Origin: Anaerobiospirillum sp. NML120449
GTDB lineage: Bacteria; Pseudomonadota; Gammaproteobacteria; Enterobacterales; Succinivibrionaceae
Direction of reading: 5' to 3'
NCBI RefSeq assembly: GCF_023051105.1
Contig: NZ_JALKIL010000029.1
Location: forward strand, 1-58,844
Length of the DNA stretch: 58,844 nt
Below, piece by piece: positions 15,841-26,900 of this stretch. The notes under the pieces are model-generated. The model was not told the DNA's origin, did not search any database, and worked only from the letters and a program-made list of their open reading frames with translations. A program made the position numbers and the translations under genes. The first letter of the stretch is position 1. Each line of letters opens with the position of its first letter.

Positions 15841-18800
15841 TCAGTTAAAAAAGCGCAGGGCTTCATCCACTGTGCTGACACGGGTCATCTCAGGCAGGGA
15901 ATTGATAACTCTGTTTGCGTAGCCTGACTTTGCGGCACGTGGGTCGAGCAGTACCAGCACGCCCGTGTCGCTTTCATTACGGATCAGGCGTCCGGCGCCC
16001 TGACGCAGGGTAATAATGGTCTCAGGCACCTGGACATCGCTGAAGAAGTTGCCTCCGGTGCGCAGCTCCATGCGGTAGCGGCGGGCCTGGAGCACAGGAT
16101 CGGCTACCTGCTTGAATGGCAGCTTGTCGATAATAACCAGAGTAAGGGCATTGCCCGGTACGTCCACTCCTTCCCAGAAGGATGAGGTGCCGATAAGAAT
16201 GGCATGGCCGTCCTCTCTGAACTGCTTCATTAATGTGCCTATATTGCCATCACCCTGTTTTAACACCTTGCGGCTGCGGCCATAGCGTGAGTTTACCCAC
16301 TCCCAGGCTTCCTTGATGGCATAATTGCTGGTGGTCAGGATAAAGACACCGCCAGGTGAGGCTTTGATAAGCCTGTCAATCATTTCAAGGCCATCACTGA
16401 TACGGTTTCTGGCATTGATGGCCGGGAAGTCAGCCGAGCGCAGAATGCAGGAATTGCTGGCATAGTCAAAAGGAGACTGCACAATCTTGCAGGCTACTTC
16501 ATCAAGACCCAGACCAATGTCGTAACAGAACTTGTTAAAGGTCTTTTCCACAGTTATGGTAGCTGAGGTAAAGATCACAGTTGTGCCCAGATCACGCAGT
16601 TTGCGCAGGGCAGCGCCCAGATAGGAACCAATCTCCACCGGACAGACCACGAGGGAGCGGCGGTCACCCTCACATTCAACCCAGCCGGCATTGTCCCAGG
16701 TAACAGCACCGCTCTTGTCGCGATCGGTGGTCATGAAGTCAGCAATGAACTGCTCCATTTCCTCACACTGCTCAATCAGCGGTTCGATCTCAGACTCATT
16801 GACTTCCTTGAATTTATCGAACTTGCTTCTGCACTCACGGGTCAGTATGAGCATATCAATCATCAGGGCGCGGAAGTAAGGATCAATTTCCGGACGTCCC
16901 CTGGCATCAAAGATTACATCCTTAAGCTCATCTACGGCATTTTCATAGTCCATAGAGTCCTTGCTGCTGGTATGTAATCCTGTCATGCGATTCCAGTCAG
17001 CACGACGCTTTTCATAAAGAACACCCAGTTTTACAGCAAACTGCTTTTCAGTGCCTGTGCCCAGCTTGTCCATATTCAGACTGTCATCAATGAGCTCCTC
17101 GCTCTGGGCATCAATACCCTCTCCGGCAGCACTGCCCCGGGCACGGGCCTCTTTGACCATTTTGACAAAGGCCGAATCCTCAGGCAGCACTGATAAAGTC
17201 AGAGGAGCACAGAGGTCAGCACCGAGCAGCTGGAAAGGAGATGGATAGAGGCGGTGATGGTATTTGATGCGGGTAACAGAGTTACGGCCCTCAGGCATGA
17301 GCATCAGGGCATTGTTAATGATATTGGACAGATAGGCAAGACGGGTCAGAGCTGTACCAAGATCACTTGATCCTATGGTAGTACTGGTATTTTCAAAGGC
17401 CTTATGAGCCTTTTCCACCAGGTTAATAATGCCCTCATGGGAAATGCTGCGACTGAAGAACTCACGGCCCACCTCTGCAAGAGTATGAGCCTCGTCAAAG
17501 ACCAGTACATCAGGCAGAGGCAGACTTGAGCCCAGCTCACCAAAGCCGGCCGGATTTTGCAGAGCCGCAAAGAACAGCGAGTGGTTGATTACGGCCACAT
17601 CGCGCTTGCGGGCCTCCTGACGGGCGGCAAAGGAAAAACAGTGTGATCCGTCAATATCAGGCAGGGATTTGATATCGATATTCTTAAGAGAAATCTTGCT
17701 CTCTTCATCATCTGAGCTGTTGCCATAAGCACTGTGCTCATAATGTGCAGCCTCAGAGAGCTGATTTAAAAATTCGCGGCGATTGGAGGCATATGGGCAG
17801 GTAGCGGACATCTCACGGCACTGACGGTAATCACAGGCCATGAAAGGACGGTCACGATCCTTAACCGCAAAGTTAATCTCACCAAACTTTGCATTACGCG
17901 GTGATCTGTCCATGGAGTCAGTGCATTCGTCCACATATGAGGAAATACGCTCATAATCACGGCTGTCAATATAGTTGCGGCCGTGGCCGTCAAGCAGATA
18001 GCGGCAGATGTAATTGCTCTGGCCCTTGAGACTGATGGCATGGAGATGATCCTTGCCCAGCATGTCAAAAAGGGCCGGGATATCCTTGGAAATGAGCTGA
18101 TCCTGCAGGGCCTTGGTGCGGGTTGAAACCATGACCTTAAGACCGCCCAGAATTGGCGGCACCAGATAGGAGAAGGTCTTGCCCGTTCCTGTTCCGGCCT
18201 CAACAACCAGAAAGCCGTTGCGGCTTTGCATGCTGGTTACTGCGGTGGCAAAGTCAATCTGACCCTGGCGGGGATTGTAATTGTCTATATAGCTGGACAG
18301 CAGACCGCCTTCCTTGAAGAAGGCCATGACATTGATGGAAATGAGCTGGAAGCGGGTCAGAGGATCAAGACCTGACTTGTGCATGAGCTGACAGTAGGCT
18401 GAATAGACAGTGTCATCAGTAATCATACCCAGATCTTTGATAATTTCTATGGAGCGGAAAGTACGCTGCTTTAAGACATCATTGCCGGCAGCCTCCATGC
18501 CCCTGGTAATATTGACCCCATCCACCTGCTTATCTCCTTTACTCATATCACTCATGCTCTCAAGGGCCTGCCTGACCGCATCCCTGATATAGCCCCGGCT
18601 CCGCCCGGCTCCGGCCTCAGCCGTAGCGGGAGCCTGGGCTGTGGCAGGGGCCATAGCGTCAGCCATGCTTCCTGCCCCATCCTGATCTCCATGGTCATAA
18701 CCGCCATCAAGGTCAGGATTGCCCGCGCCGTCAGCTGCGCTGCCCGGCGCCCTGGCAAACGGGTCGTCCAGAGCTTCAACATGGGCATCGGCCTCATCAA

Positions 18801-21354
18801 ACCAGCCCATGGCGCTCTGAGCCCAGCCCGTGCCCCTGCGGGCACGCAGCCATGGCAGCCCCGCAGCCTCTGCCTCAGCGGCAGCATCAGCCAATGCATC
18901 AGGCTCAGCTCCGGCGCCATAGGCGCCCTCCCCACCACCAGCATCATCAGCAGCGGCAGCAGCACCTGTGCCCCACTGATCCTGACAGTGACTGACAGCC
19001 ACATTGGCCAGCTCAGACGCATTAGCCTGCTCAGCGGCATTGAAACTGTCACACAGCTGCGTGGCCGTCTGCATGACAGCAGCGCCTCTGTCATCTGAGG
19101 CTGCCCCAAAGTTCATGGTCTGGCTGGACAGTTCGTCCACAGCATTAAGGGCATTAGCGCCCTCATCAACGCATGCCCTGTCAGGCACAAAGTTCCATGG
19201 CTGCACCGTACCGGCGCCGGCACCGGCATATGCACCGGCGTCGGCGTCGACACTGGCGTCGGCACATACACCATCATTGCCACAGGCACCGGCGTGGGCC
19301 GCATAAGCCCCCTGAGCCGCTCTGGCTGCCCCGGCCGGGCCGGCAGTGGCGGCTGCACCGGTAGCGCCTCCCATGCCTGCAGCCATATCAGGATGATTGA
19401 ACGATGATGTGTCCGCGCCATTGTGGCCCAGATCTCTGATGCCCGGGACCATGGCTGTATCAGGCAGGGCCCCATAGTATACCTGTTCTGCAGCCCCGGT
19501 GCCCGCATCAAAGGCATCAGCCCCGGCGCTCGCCCCTGCAGCTATACTCTGAGCGGCAATACCAAAAGTACGGGCGATCACAGTACTGGCATAGCCATCA
19601 AGATAAAGCGCTCCGCCCTGATCCTGGCCTTCAGACTGGCCGTCAGACTGGCCTCCCACAACATGAGTACCAGCCTGAGGAAAGGCAGACGGACCCTGAG
19701 CTGGCTCAAGATACTGGCCACCTCCCTGAAGATGGGCATATGAAGGAAAGGACATTGAGGGCGCAGCTTGCGCAGGTGAAGGCAGAGAAGTATGCGCAGC
19801 TGCCCTGCCCGGCACAGCCGAATGTACGTGCTCCTGAGACTGGGTCTGGGCCTGAGCCTGATACTCAAGCCGCGCCTGAGTATGATACTCAAGCCCCGCC
19901 TGATCCTGATACTGACCACTGCCATGAAGCTGAGCATATGATGGGGCTGACGATGGTGGCACAGCTGTCGAAGCCCCGGCAGGCTGGGCAGCTGCCCTGC
20001 CCGGCACAGCAAACTGTCCCTGAGCCGGGTCGACTGCAGGGGCCTGAGCAGACATGCCATTTTGAGCGGCAGCCAGCCGGGCCGCCAGGGCCTGAGCAGT
20101 TTGAACCTGAGCCGCCTGAGTATCAGGCTCCCCTGCCATGCTTTTGAACATGGCAGCTCCGGCCTCATTACCGAAGTTACCGGCAGCTGCGCCATAGTGG
20201 GTACAGGCTGCCGCTGCTGCGGCTGCAGCGGCTGTTGCAGCCCCATGCCCCGTCATGGCTGACTGAGCAGCATGGTCGGCAGGTCCTGGCTGCATGCCTG
20301 CAGCACTCTGACCAGGAGCATAGTAATTGATCTGTCCGTCGGTCATGCTCAAGCCAGCGATCTGCTGATCTTGCAGATCAGGCAGCGGCAGACCTGCCAT
20401 GGCTGGATAATCGCTTTCAGTATCAATGACTGTAATGGCCGGCTCAGGGGCACTTAATGCCCCGGCATGACCAGGCGCCACAGCACCGGCCCCACCAGCC
20501 CTACGGGCGACGGCGGCTGCAGCCGTCGCAGCATCAGCTGCGCCAGCATTAGCAGCACTGCCAGCACTGTGCCGCTCAGGTATGGTGTTTATCCAGGAGT
20601 TATGGTGCTGGCTCTGATTTAAGAACTCATCCATGCTCATGGAGCGGGGCGGCTGCCTGGATGGCATGGAAAGCCTCATGGCCTCACGGTTGTGGTTCCG
20701 GCTGACACGATATGCACCGGCCGCATCAGCAGCTGCCGCCATGACAGCCACCTGCTCAGCCTGAGCTGCCAGTGCCGCACGGTCCATACCCTCAGACTCA
20801 TCACTAATAAGACAGCCCTGACCAGGCATCACTGCAGGAGCGGCACTGCCCCATGGGTTTGCTCCACCGCCAGCACTGGCCGCGCCTGCGGCAGCTGCTG
20901 CGGCAGCGGCCGCTGCAGTTGCCATGCCCGGAACTCCACTGTGAGTCTGTGCCCCCTGCATGCCAGTCTGCCCGGACTCAAACACCTGTCTGCCTGGCTG
21001 CTCCTGCATCTGAAAGTCTGTCAGGGCCTGAGGCTGCTGGTTCGGCAGCTGGCAGAGAGGCTGATCTGCTGCATACAGGCCCTGAGGGGCGGCCGGGGCA
21101 GGAGCAGCTGCGGCGGCCGGAGCTGAAGCGGTGGCAGATGCAGCTGCAACTGCAGCACCAGGGCTGTAAAGGCTGCCAGCGCCGTCAGCAGCGGTGGAAG
21201 CAAAGCCATAGCCCAGGGGATTTTCCCTGAAAATATCATTCATGCGGGAGTCAAAAGATGCCTGGTCAAAGTCCTTAAGACTGGCGGCTGTCTTTCTGTT
21301 TCTGTTTTCCTGGACCATGATGACTCTCTGTTGCTTGTCCGGGCCATGCTCCAC
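15841..21354 (-). CDS. yoaA: YoaA/DinG-type Fe-S helicase with giant disordered N-terminus
   Basis: XPD-like superfamily 2 DNA helicase, a 5'-3' enzyme. In E. coli YoaA works with HolC in repair of replication damage. The helicase occupies about residues 920-1837: Walker A EAGTGTGKT near 1050; four cysteines for a 4Fe-4S cluster (ICRY, then ACDYRQC and SATCPY); DEAH box VFDEAHTL near 1285; motif VI RQGAGRLIRNESD near 1788; and SSFWEGVDVPG (motif V region). All motifs look intact. The first roughly 920 residues are unlike any helicase: Ala-, Gly- and Gln-rich, disordered, with pure poly-Ala runs. E. coli YoaA totals only about 636 residues. The ATG at 21354 has AGGTGG five bases upstream; an in-frame ATG at 21318 is an alternative. 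A dead paralogue lies upstream at 23963-29350. It sits near tsaB as in E. coli. Confidence 0.93.
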   Translation of the reverse strand: MEHGPDKQQRVIMVQENRNRKTAASLKDFDQASFDSRMNDIFRENPLGYGFASTAADGAGSLYSPGAAVAAASATASAPAAAAAPAPAAPQGLYAADQPLCQLPNQQPQALTDFQMQEQPGRQVFESGQTGMQGAQTHSGVPGMATAAAAAAAAAAGAASAGGGANPWGSAAPAVMPGQGCLISDESEGMDRAALAAQAEQVAVMAAAADAAGAYRVSRNHNREAMRLSMPSRQPPRSMSMDEFLNQSQHHNSWINTIPERHSAGSAANAGAADAATAAAAVARRAGGAGAVAPGHAGALSAPEPAITVIDTESDYPAMAGLPLPDLQDQQIAGLSMTDGQINYYAPGQSAAGMQPGPADHAAQSAMTGHGAATAAAAAAAAACTHYGAAAGNFGNEAGAAMFKSMAGEPDTQAAQVQTAQALAARLAAAQNGMSAQAPAVDPAQGQFAVPGRAAAQPAGASTAVPPSSAPSYAQLHGSGQYQDQAGLEYHTQARLEYQAQAQTQSQEHVHSAVPGRAAAHTSLPSPAQAAPSMSFPSYAHLQGGGQYLEPAQGPSAFPQAGTHVVGGQSDGQSEGQDQGGALYLDGYASTVIARTFGIAAQSIAAGASAGADAFDAGTGAAEQVYYGALPDTAMVPGIRDLGHNGADTSSFNHPDMAAGMGGATGAAATAGPAGAARAAQGAYAAHAGACGNDGVCADASVDADAGAYAGAGAGTVQPWNFVPDRACVDEGANALNAVDELSSQTMNFGAASDDRGAAVMQTATQLCDSFNAAEQANASELANVAVSHCQDQWGTGAAAAADDAGGGEGAYGAGAEPDALADAAAEAEAAGLPWLRARRGTGWAQSAMGWFDEADAHVEALDDPFARAPGSAADGAGNPDLDGGYDHGDQDGAGSMADAMAPATAQAPATAEAGAGRSRGYIRDAVRQALESMSDMSKGDKQVDGVNITRGMEAAGNDVLKQRTFRSIEIIKDLGMITDDTVYSAYCQLMHKSGLDPLTRFQLISINVMAFFKEGGLLSSYIDNYNPRQGQIDFATAVTSMQSRNGFLVVEAGTGTGKTFSYLVPPILGGLKVMVSTRTKALQDQLISKDIPALFDMLGKDHLHAISLKGQSNYICRYLLDGHGRNYIDSRDYERISSYVDECTDSMDRSPRNAKFGEINFAVKDRDRPFMACDYRQCREMSATCPYASNRREFLNQLSEAAHYEHSAYGNSSDDEESKISLKNIDIKSLPDIDGSHCFSFAARQEARKRDVAVINHSLFFAALQNPAGFGELGSSLPLPDVLVFDEAHTLAEVGREFFSRSISHEGIINLVEKAHKAFENTSTTIGSSDLGTALTRLAYLSNIINNALMLMPEGRNSVTRIKYHHRLYPSPFQLLGADLCAPLTLSVLPEDSAFVKMVKEARARGSAAGEGIDAQSEELIDDSLNMDKLGTGTEKQFAVKLGVLYEKRRADWNRMTGLHTSSKDSMDYENAVDELKDVIFDARGRPEIDPYFRALMIDMLILTRECRSKFDKFKEVNESEIEPLIEQCEEMEQFIADFMTTDRDKSGAVTWDNAGWVECEGDRRSLVVCPVEIGSYLGAALRKLRDLGTTVIFTSATITVEKTFNKFCYDIGLGLDEVACKIVQSPFDYASNSCILRSADFPAINARNRISDGLEMIDRLIKASPGGVFILTTSNYAIKEAWEWVNSRYGRSRKVLKQGDGNIGTLMKQFREDGHAILIGTSSFWEGVDVPGNALTLVIIDKLPFKQVADPVLQARRYRMELRTGGNFFSDVQVPETIITLRQGAGRLIRNESDTGVLVLLDPRAAKSGYANRVINSLPEMTRVSTVDEALRFFN

Positions 21355-21591
21355 CTGTTACAGCGGGCAACCTGAGAAAAATCTCACAAGGTACAATAAC
21401 TGAGGCGCGCCCCAGTGGCAATATCAATTTGTTCAATCCCTGAGCGCACTCTCACGTCCTGCCCCACAACGCTTTTCCAGCGCCATCAAAAGGCAGCCTG
21501 GCTATCCGGGCAAGGCCTGCAGGCCAGGCTGAGGCCGAGGCTGAGGCCTGTTCGGGTCCGGGGCCATGTAAGGGGGACGGGGCGGGGACGG

Positions 21592-23109
21592 TTAAAAGTC
21601 GCGCAGCTGCTCAAAGTGCTCAAGCAGAGCATCGCGGTCAAGGCCACCCTGAGCCATGCTGTTGAGTATTTCCTTAAGAGCCATATAGACCTCTTCGCGC
21701 TGTTCAGTTTCAATAAAATCCATTCTGTTGAAAGTTTCAGTATAGGCGCTGACAGCTGCAAGGGCCTTATCGGTAAGCTCCCTGATTTGCTCGTGCTCAT
21801 CATCAGCTCCCCGGGCCGCTGCAGCACTGGCGGCAAGTTTGATGAGCTCTGACCTGGTTTTGCGGTACTGCCGGGCCGCTTTTTGGGCCGCTCTGGCCGG
21901 GATATGCTCACAGCCGTCCAAGCTGCGCAGAGGATTATCAAGGTTCTGCGCCAGCCACTCCTCCTTACGTGGCTGAGTGATTTTCAGGTCGACATCGCTG
22001 CGTCCTTTCCACAGCTTTTTGACCTCACGGGCCGCCTCGGCGGGCAGACTGGTCATCCACAGCCAGTTAAGCTCAGTGCAGCTGTCAGGACGGGGCACAT
22101 CATCAGCTCCAAAACCAAAGAGATCATAAGTGGATAATCTCTGCAGAGCTTTTAACCTGTGCAGACTGTCCATGCCGCGCAAGCGCCCCGGGGCGCCCCA
22201 CAGTCTGAGTTCTTTAAGCTCAGGATATACCTCAGGCAGAGCCGCAATATCAAAATCATCAATATGGCTGCCATGCAGGCTCTGCAGCGCCGACAGCTCA
22301 TGATGAGGGCGGCAGCGCGCAATAAAGCTCAGCTGCAGCCGGGCACCACTGTCGTGAGCATGAACAGTACAGTGGTCCTCCTCTTTTTGCTGGAACTGCA
22401 GCTCCTCAGTACGCTCGCCTGTCCACAGCTGCTCAAGTCCGTTCATGTCCAGCATCAGGCTGGTAATGGCCGTACCACGCAGATCAAGAGTTCTCTGGCC
22501 ATGATTTATCAGCGTAAGTTGAGTGATAAAAGGATTGCTCTGCAAAAACTCAATCAGATCAGGGTGCCAGCGGTGACACTCAAGTGAGTACACACAGGGC
22601 AGGGCCCTGAGCTCCAGAGCCGAGTCAAATGACTCAACCTCATCGTTAACGCGCCTGGTGGCAGCCTGGACCTGACAGCCATTGAGCTCAATAACACCTG
22701 TATCTGACATGGCTGCCTTAAAGGACTTACGCTGCTCATCAGGTATCTGACTCCATAAATGCTGACGACAGGCATAGTAACCCCGGTCCCAGAAGCCGTA
22801 ACTCTTGCAGCGCTCATGCTCCAGAGGCTTTACCTGACCGACCAGAATATAATCGCCCGGTACCTGCACAGGAACATTGAGCAGACAGAGCTCCCCTTTC
22901 CAGTAATAAAAGTCATAGTAAAGCGCCTGCAGCTTATCAAGCTGCCCAGGCTCAAGGGCCCTGTCCCCCACCCAGTCATAAGTCAGAACCACAGCCTGAT
23001 CATCAGAACTCAGGTGGTCAGCCGGCACTACGGCCGTAATCTGACAGGCCGTCCAGACACCATACTTTTCGTTATAGACAGTATAAACATCACCGGCTCT
23101 TGCCAGCAT
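21592..23109 (-). CDS. LRR-like protein with possible Imm26-type N-terminus
   Basis: A 505-residue protein of no family I can name firmly. The N-terminal about 100 residues (ARAGDVYTVYNEKYGVWTAC, then QAVVLTYDWVG and PGDYILVGQVKPLE) resemble Imm26-type immunity proteins, which open GDVF-A-x-P and keep a beta-rich fold; this is tentative. Residues about 150-330 hold degenerate leucine-rich repeat strands (FITQLTLINHGQRTLDLRGT; ELKELRLWGAPGRLRGM; LKALQRLSTYDLFG). The C-terminal 100 residues are charged helices. The start at 23109 is chosen over the ATG six bases upstream because AAGGAG is correctly spaced only for the former. It lies between yoaA (237 bases downstream) and the SUKH-3 gene (113 bases upstream) on the same strand. 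No signal peptide, so probably cytoplasmic. Function unknown. Confidence 0.7.
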   Translation of the reverse strand: MLARAGDVYTVYNEKYGVWTACQITAVVPADHLSSDDQAVVLTYDWVGDRALEPGQLDKLQALYYDFYYWKGELCLLNVPVQVPGDYILVGQVKPLEHERCKSYGFWDRGYYACRQHLWSQIPDEQRKSFKAAMSDTGVIELNGCQVQAATRRVNDEVESFDSALELRALPCVYSLECHRWHPDLIEFLQSNPFITQLTLINHGQRTLDLRGTAITSLMLDMNGLEQLWTGERTEELQFQQKEEDHCTVHAHDSGARLQLSFIARCRPHHELSALQSLHGSHIDDFDIAALPEVYPELKELRLWGAPGRLRGMDSLHRLKALQRLSTYDLFGFGADDVPRPDSCTELNWLWMTSLPAEAAREVKKLWKGRSDVDLKITQPRKEEWLAQNLDNPLRSLDGCEHIPARAAQKAARQYRKTRSELIKLAASAAAARGADDEHEQIRELTDKALAAVSAYTETFNRMDFIETEQREEVYMALKEILNSMAQGGLDRDALLEHFEQLRDF

Positions 23110-23222
23110 AAACATCTCCTTAAAGCCTGATGGTAAGCCCGCTGCACGAGCCGCCGCCCCGCCCGCTGCGCGGTCAGCCCGGCCTGCGCAGCGCTTACGG
23201 GGCAGTCGCGCCTGACAGGCAC

Positions 23223-23777
23223 TTATGACCTGGCGTCGAATGCCCTGAGGCTTTTCATGGCTGCCGAGTCAAATTTGCAGGTACGCAGCTCACGCTCAAT
23301 CAAATCAAAGACAGAATCAAAAATCTCTGTCTCATCCTGATACTCCCAGCGTGCCAGCAGTTTGCCGTGCTCGCTTATCCATACCTCAGCCGGATAGTAA
23401 TAGCCTATATGGCCTACAGGCTGGCATGGCATACCGGCACAGGACTCGATTATCCTGAGGTCCTCACCTGCCATACTGGCAAACATTTCATCCTGAAAAC
23501 TGTCCTTTATGGAGTCGACCATATAAGGAAAGAGTGCAAACCAGAAATCGGCCGCATGAGTGGTCTTCCTGACCTCAAGGTACCATTGCGGGCACAGCCC
23601 AAAGTATCGACGATAGAATCTGGCTGTGCTCTTCATCATGGGCATGCCCCGCCGGGCGTAATACTGCTCAGCAGCAGAAATATCAACCCTGCGGTCCTCG
23701 TGCCAGCCGGCATATTTCATCAGGGTCTGCACTTTATCCTTAAGCTCACCTGTAATGGGGATACGCTCCTTAATCAT
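23223..23777 (-). CDS. SUKH-3-like immunity-type protein
   Basis: A 184-residue protein with the pattern of the SUKH-3 family: AGWHEDRRVDI at residues about 23-33 (the family's G-W-x-x-x-R-x-V/D-I opening), a helix with FYRRYFGL, and GHIGYYYPAEVWISEHGKLL followed by an acidic helix near the end (VFDLIERELRT). SUKH-3 proteins are known mainly as predicted immunity proteins in polymorphic-toxin loci. A good ribosome site (GGAGGTGG) precedes the ATG. It stands between the dead YoaA paralogue (185 bases upstream) and the LRR-like gene (113 bases downstream), all on the minus strand and plausibly one transcript. No cognate toxin is visible. The family call is by motif recognition; the immunity role is an inference. 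Confidence 0.65.
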   Translation of the reverse strand: MIKERIPITGELKDKVQTLMKYAGWHEDRRVDISAAEQYYARRGMPMMKSTARFYRRYFGLCPQWYLEVRKTTHAADFWFALFPYMVDSIKDSFQDEMFASMAGEDLRIIESCAGMPCQPVGHIGYYYPAEVWISEHGKLLARWEYQDETEIFDSVFDLIERELRTCKFDSAAMKSLRAFDARS

Positions 23778-23962
23778 CTGCCACCTCCATGTCGGCAGGC
23801 TCTTTCATGATGGTGATCATGTCGCCACGCAAATATCGCAGCAGCCGCACAGCTGCCCGCAGCGCGGTCAGCCCGGGCTGCGCGCAGCGGGCAGCGTCCT
23901 GAGCGGCGCTGCACAGGCAGGACCGCGCCGGTATGCTGTTGCTTCAGTCGGCGCCCGAAGTA

Positions 23963-26900
23963 TTAGCCTGCCAGAAAGCTCCTTACTTCAGCAAAACAGC
24001 CGGTGACAGTCCAGTCCTGTCTAAGGGCAGCGCTTATCTGCTGGCCCATGGCACCATTGTGAATGGCCGGATCTGCAATAATCAGAGCTGCATGCTCATG
24101 ACCTGAGCGCATCAGGCTGTTAAGCGCACAATGCACAGCACGGCGGGCAAAAGGCAGAGCCACCTGCTGCTCCCACAGACCTGACTGCCTGAGGTTAAGA
24201 TGATGATAAAGGGCATCATAGTAAGGATCAGAGAGATCAGGTAGAGCAAGCCCGGCCATAAGCACCAGAGATGGCGCCCATTTATGACCGTCATGCCAGC
24301 AGGTGCCGACACCTGCCTTATGCAGCAGCTGGCGCAGCGAGCTGTCACTGATGAGCACAGCATTGCTGTCGTCCTTAAGGCGCTGTGCAATTTCAGCATA
24401 AGGCGCCTCACTCTGGACAATGACGGATCTGGAGCCCTTAAAGAGCTCATTGAACCAGGCAGCGCAGCGTTTCATATGAAGCGGGTCATTAAGCACCACC
24501 TCAATGCCACCGGCACTGGACTCAAAAAGCTCACGCAAACGCCCAAGCTCCCCGGCAAGCCCCTCCCAGCTCAGATAAGCCTGACTGCCCCCACCAGGTC
24601 CCTCAGCCACAACAGCTCCAGCCTCGGCGCCAGACCATGCACCGGCACCAGACGCAGCCAGCTCCGGTGCAGCTGCCGGTGCTGCGCCCTCAGACGCTGC
24701 ACCGGCACCATACGCTGTAGCGGCATCAGCGGCATCAGAGGCTGAACCCTGGCAGTCTGACAGATATACCATAGCGCGCTGGCGCAGCTCCCTGCTGTCG
24801 CTGAGCATGACCAGCTCGATATTGTCAGGGGCAAGGCCCAAATCTTTCAGAGCCTCATGGGTCTCCTCAGGGGAGCTCAGGCTGTCAGTTTTGAGCACCA
24901 CTGAGGTACCGGCTGAGGTTATGGCCTCAAAAAGTCCGTTGAGCTCGTTGCTGATATCAAAAGGAGTCAGAGCAAGCACGGCTGTGCTGCCACGCGGTGT
25001 TACCGTGGCTGCAGCGTTCCACACAGCCTCTCCTTTGACATTGAAGTCAGCGTTCATGATGTCGGCAATGGTGGTCAGAGCTTCAGGCAGACCATCGCTG
25101 ACAGCCCTGACGGCCTTTAAGGCATCACTCAGGGCCGGATCAAGCTCAAGGCGCTCAATGTCAGGAGTGCCCTGAAGGCCGGTAATATGCCTCTCAAGAT
25201 GCTCAAGAATGCGCATACCCTCGCGTAAATTGCGGTACAAATCACTCATCAGGGCTCTGAAAATCGGATCGACCAGAGCCTGGCCCTGCTCATTGCACAT
25301 CACATCTGCCATGGCATCGTAACGGGCAATTTCAGGACGGCCCTCATACAGGCTCACACCCAGCTGCTGACAGTGCTGTGCCAGGGTCTGCTGATAATGA
25401 GCGCTCAGGTTCTCAAACCAGATGTTTCTCTGGCCATAGGAAGTAAAGCCCGGCACCTTGCGCCTTAGCTCAGGACTGGCTGCGCGCATCTTTTCGACCA
25501 TGAGCCTGAACTGGCTGTCCGGCGGCAGTATGCCCAGAGAGTACTCGCTGAGCAGCTCATGGCCCATGAGCTGGTATGGTGACTGCCACAGACGGTGCTG
25601 GAACTTGAAGGCATGCATCGGCCATGGCCCTGCCCCCATGACACGGGCAAAGGTTCTTATGAGCCAGACACAGTGATTGGCTGTCTTAAAGCAGTTTTCA
25701 ATACGCTGATACTGAGTGGTATCTGCAATGAGCTGCTCGACCTGAGGTGCCTTGCGGGCCTTTTTCAGGGCAGTAAGAATTTTCGGTACCAAGCGGGCCA
25801 GCTCTCCAAAATGATTGGATTTTATTTCCTGACGCAGTGATTTTCTGATGCTCTCGATAATGATGTCAGCCTCTTCAATGAGCAGCACATCAGGCAGTGG
25901 CAGCTCACCATCAGGATGGCCCGGAGGGCTGGCCTGTCTGCAGGCATCAAAGAACATATAGTGACTGACACCCACGGCATCAGCCTGCTTTGCAAAATCA
26001 CGGGCAGCATAGACAAAGCAGCCGCTGAGATCGCATACCTTTCCAGAGGCACGCATGAGCTGATGCCATCTGCTCTCATACTCACGGCTGCCGACACCAT
26101 ACTGCTTTTCACATTCACCAAGGGCGTACCTTACCTGCTCTACAGTACTGGCGGCAGCCTCACTGCGGGCAGCACGATACTGGCAGTGGCAGCTGCGACA
26201 CTCTGTGATGTAAGAGGTGGACCAGTCAGCAATGCGATCATTGAGCTCACAGTTATACTCACCAAAACCGCCATCGCGCAGATCGCCGTCACGACTGCCG
26301 GCCTCGGCGGCAAATCTCCTGATCTCGTGATACAGGTGCAGTAAGGCAGGTGCCATTTTGAAAGCTGAAGGCAGGGATCCTTTGACAAACTTTGGATACC
26401 TGGTATCAATCATGTGACGGCACAGATATCTTGAGTGAGTCTGCAGACTGATAGTTTTCCATTGGTTAAGACCGCAGCGGCCCAGCACAAAAGGCAGGAA
26501 CTGTCTGACAATCATGTTCTGCAGCTCGACTGAGGCCGATGCAATCATGACATTTCTGCCAGCCAGCATCACAGGCAGCATCAGCTCCAGGTCATCACTG
26601 CCTGTATATGCCCCCTGCACCAGCACCACTGCGCCCCTGCGCTCATAAGCAAGTGCAGCCATTTTCTGAGCCAGCTCATACTGCTGCTCAGAGCAGCTGT
26701 AGCCATCAATACAGCGACTGAGCAGGCCCTCAGGGGCAAAGACAGTATGCACCCAGGCACGAATCAGCTCAGCCTCCGAAAAAGGAGCCAGTCCCTTGCT
26801 GCGCATATGCTCGCAATAGGCCCCATAGCTGTCCTCAGACCACTGCCCGGCCACAGCAAGGCAGGCCACAGTCTCAGCCACGCGCCTGCCCACCTCATCG

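Noticed and set aside
18552..20246. Several long alternative frames across the yoaA N-terminus
   Set aside because: High GC and Ala-rich codons keep other frames open. The frame joined to the helicase is the coherent one.
21355..21420. LexA box upstream of yoaA
   Set aside because: No CTG-N10-CAG site; a CTGTTACAG near 21354 is too short.
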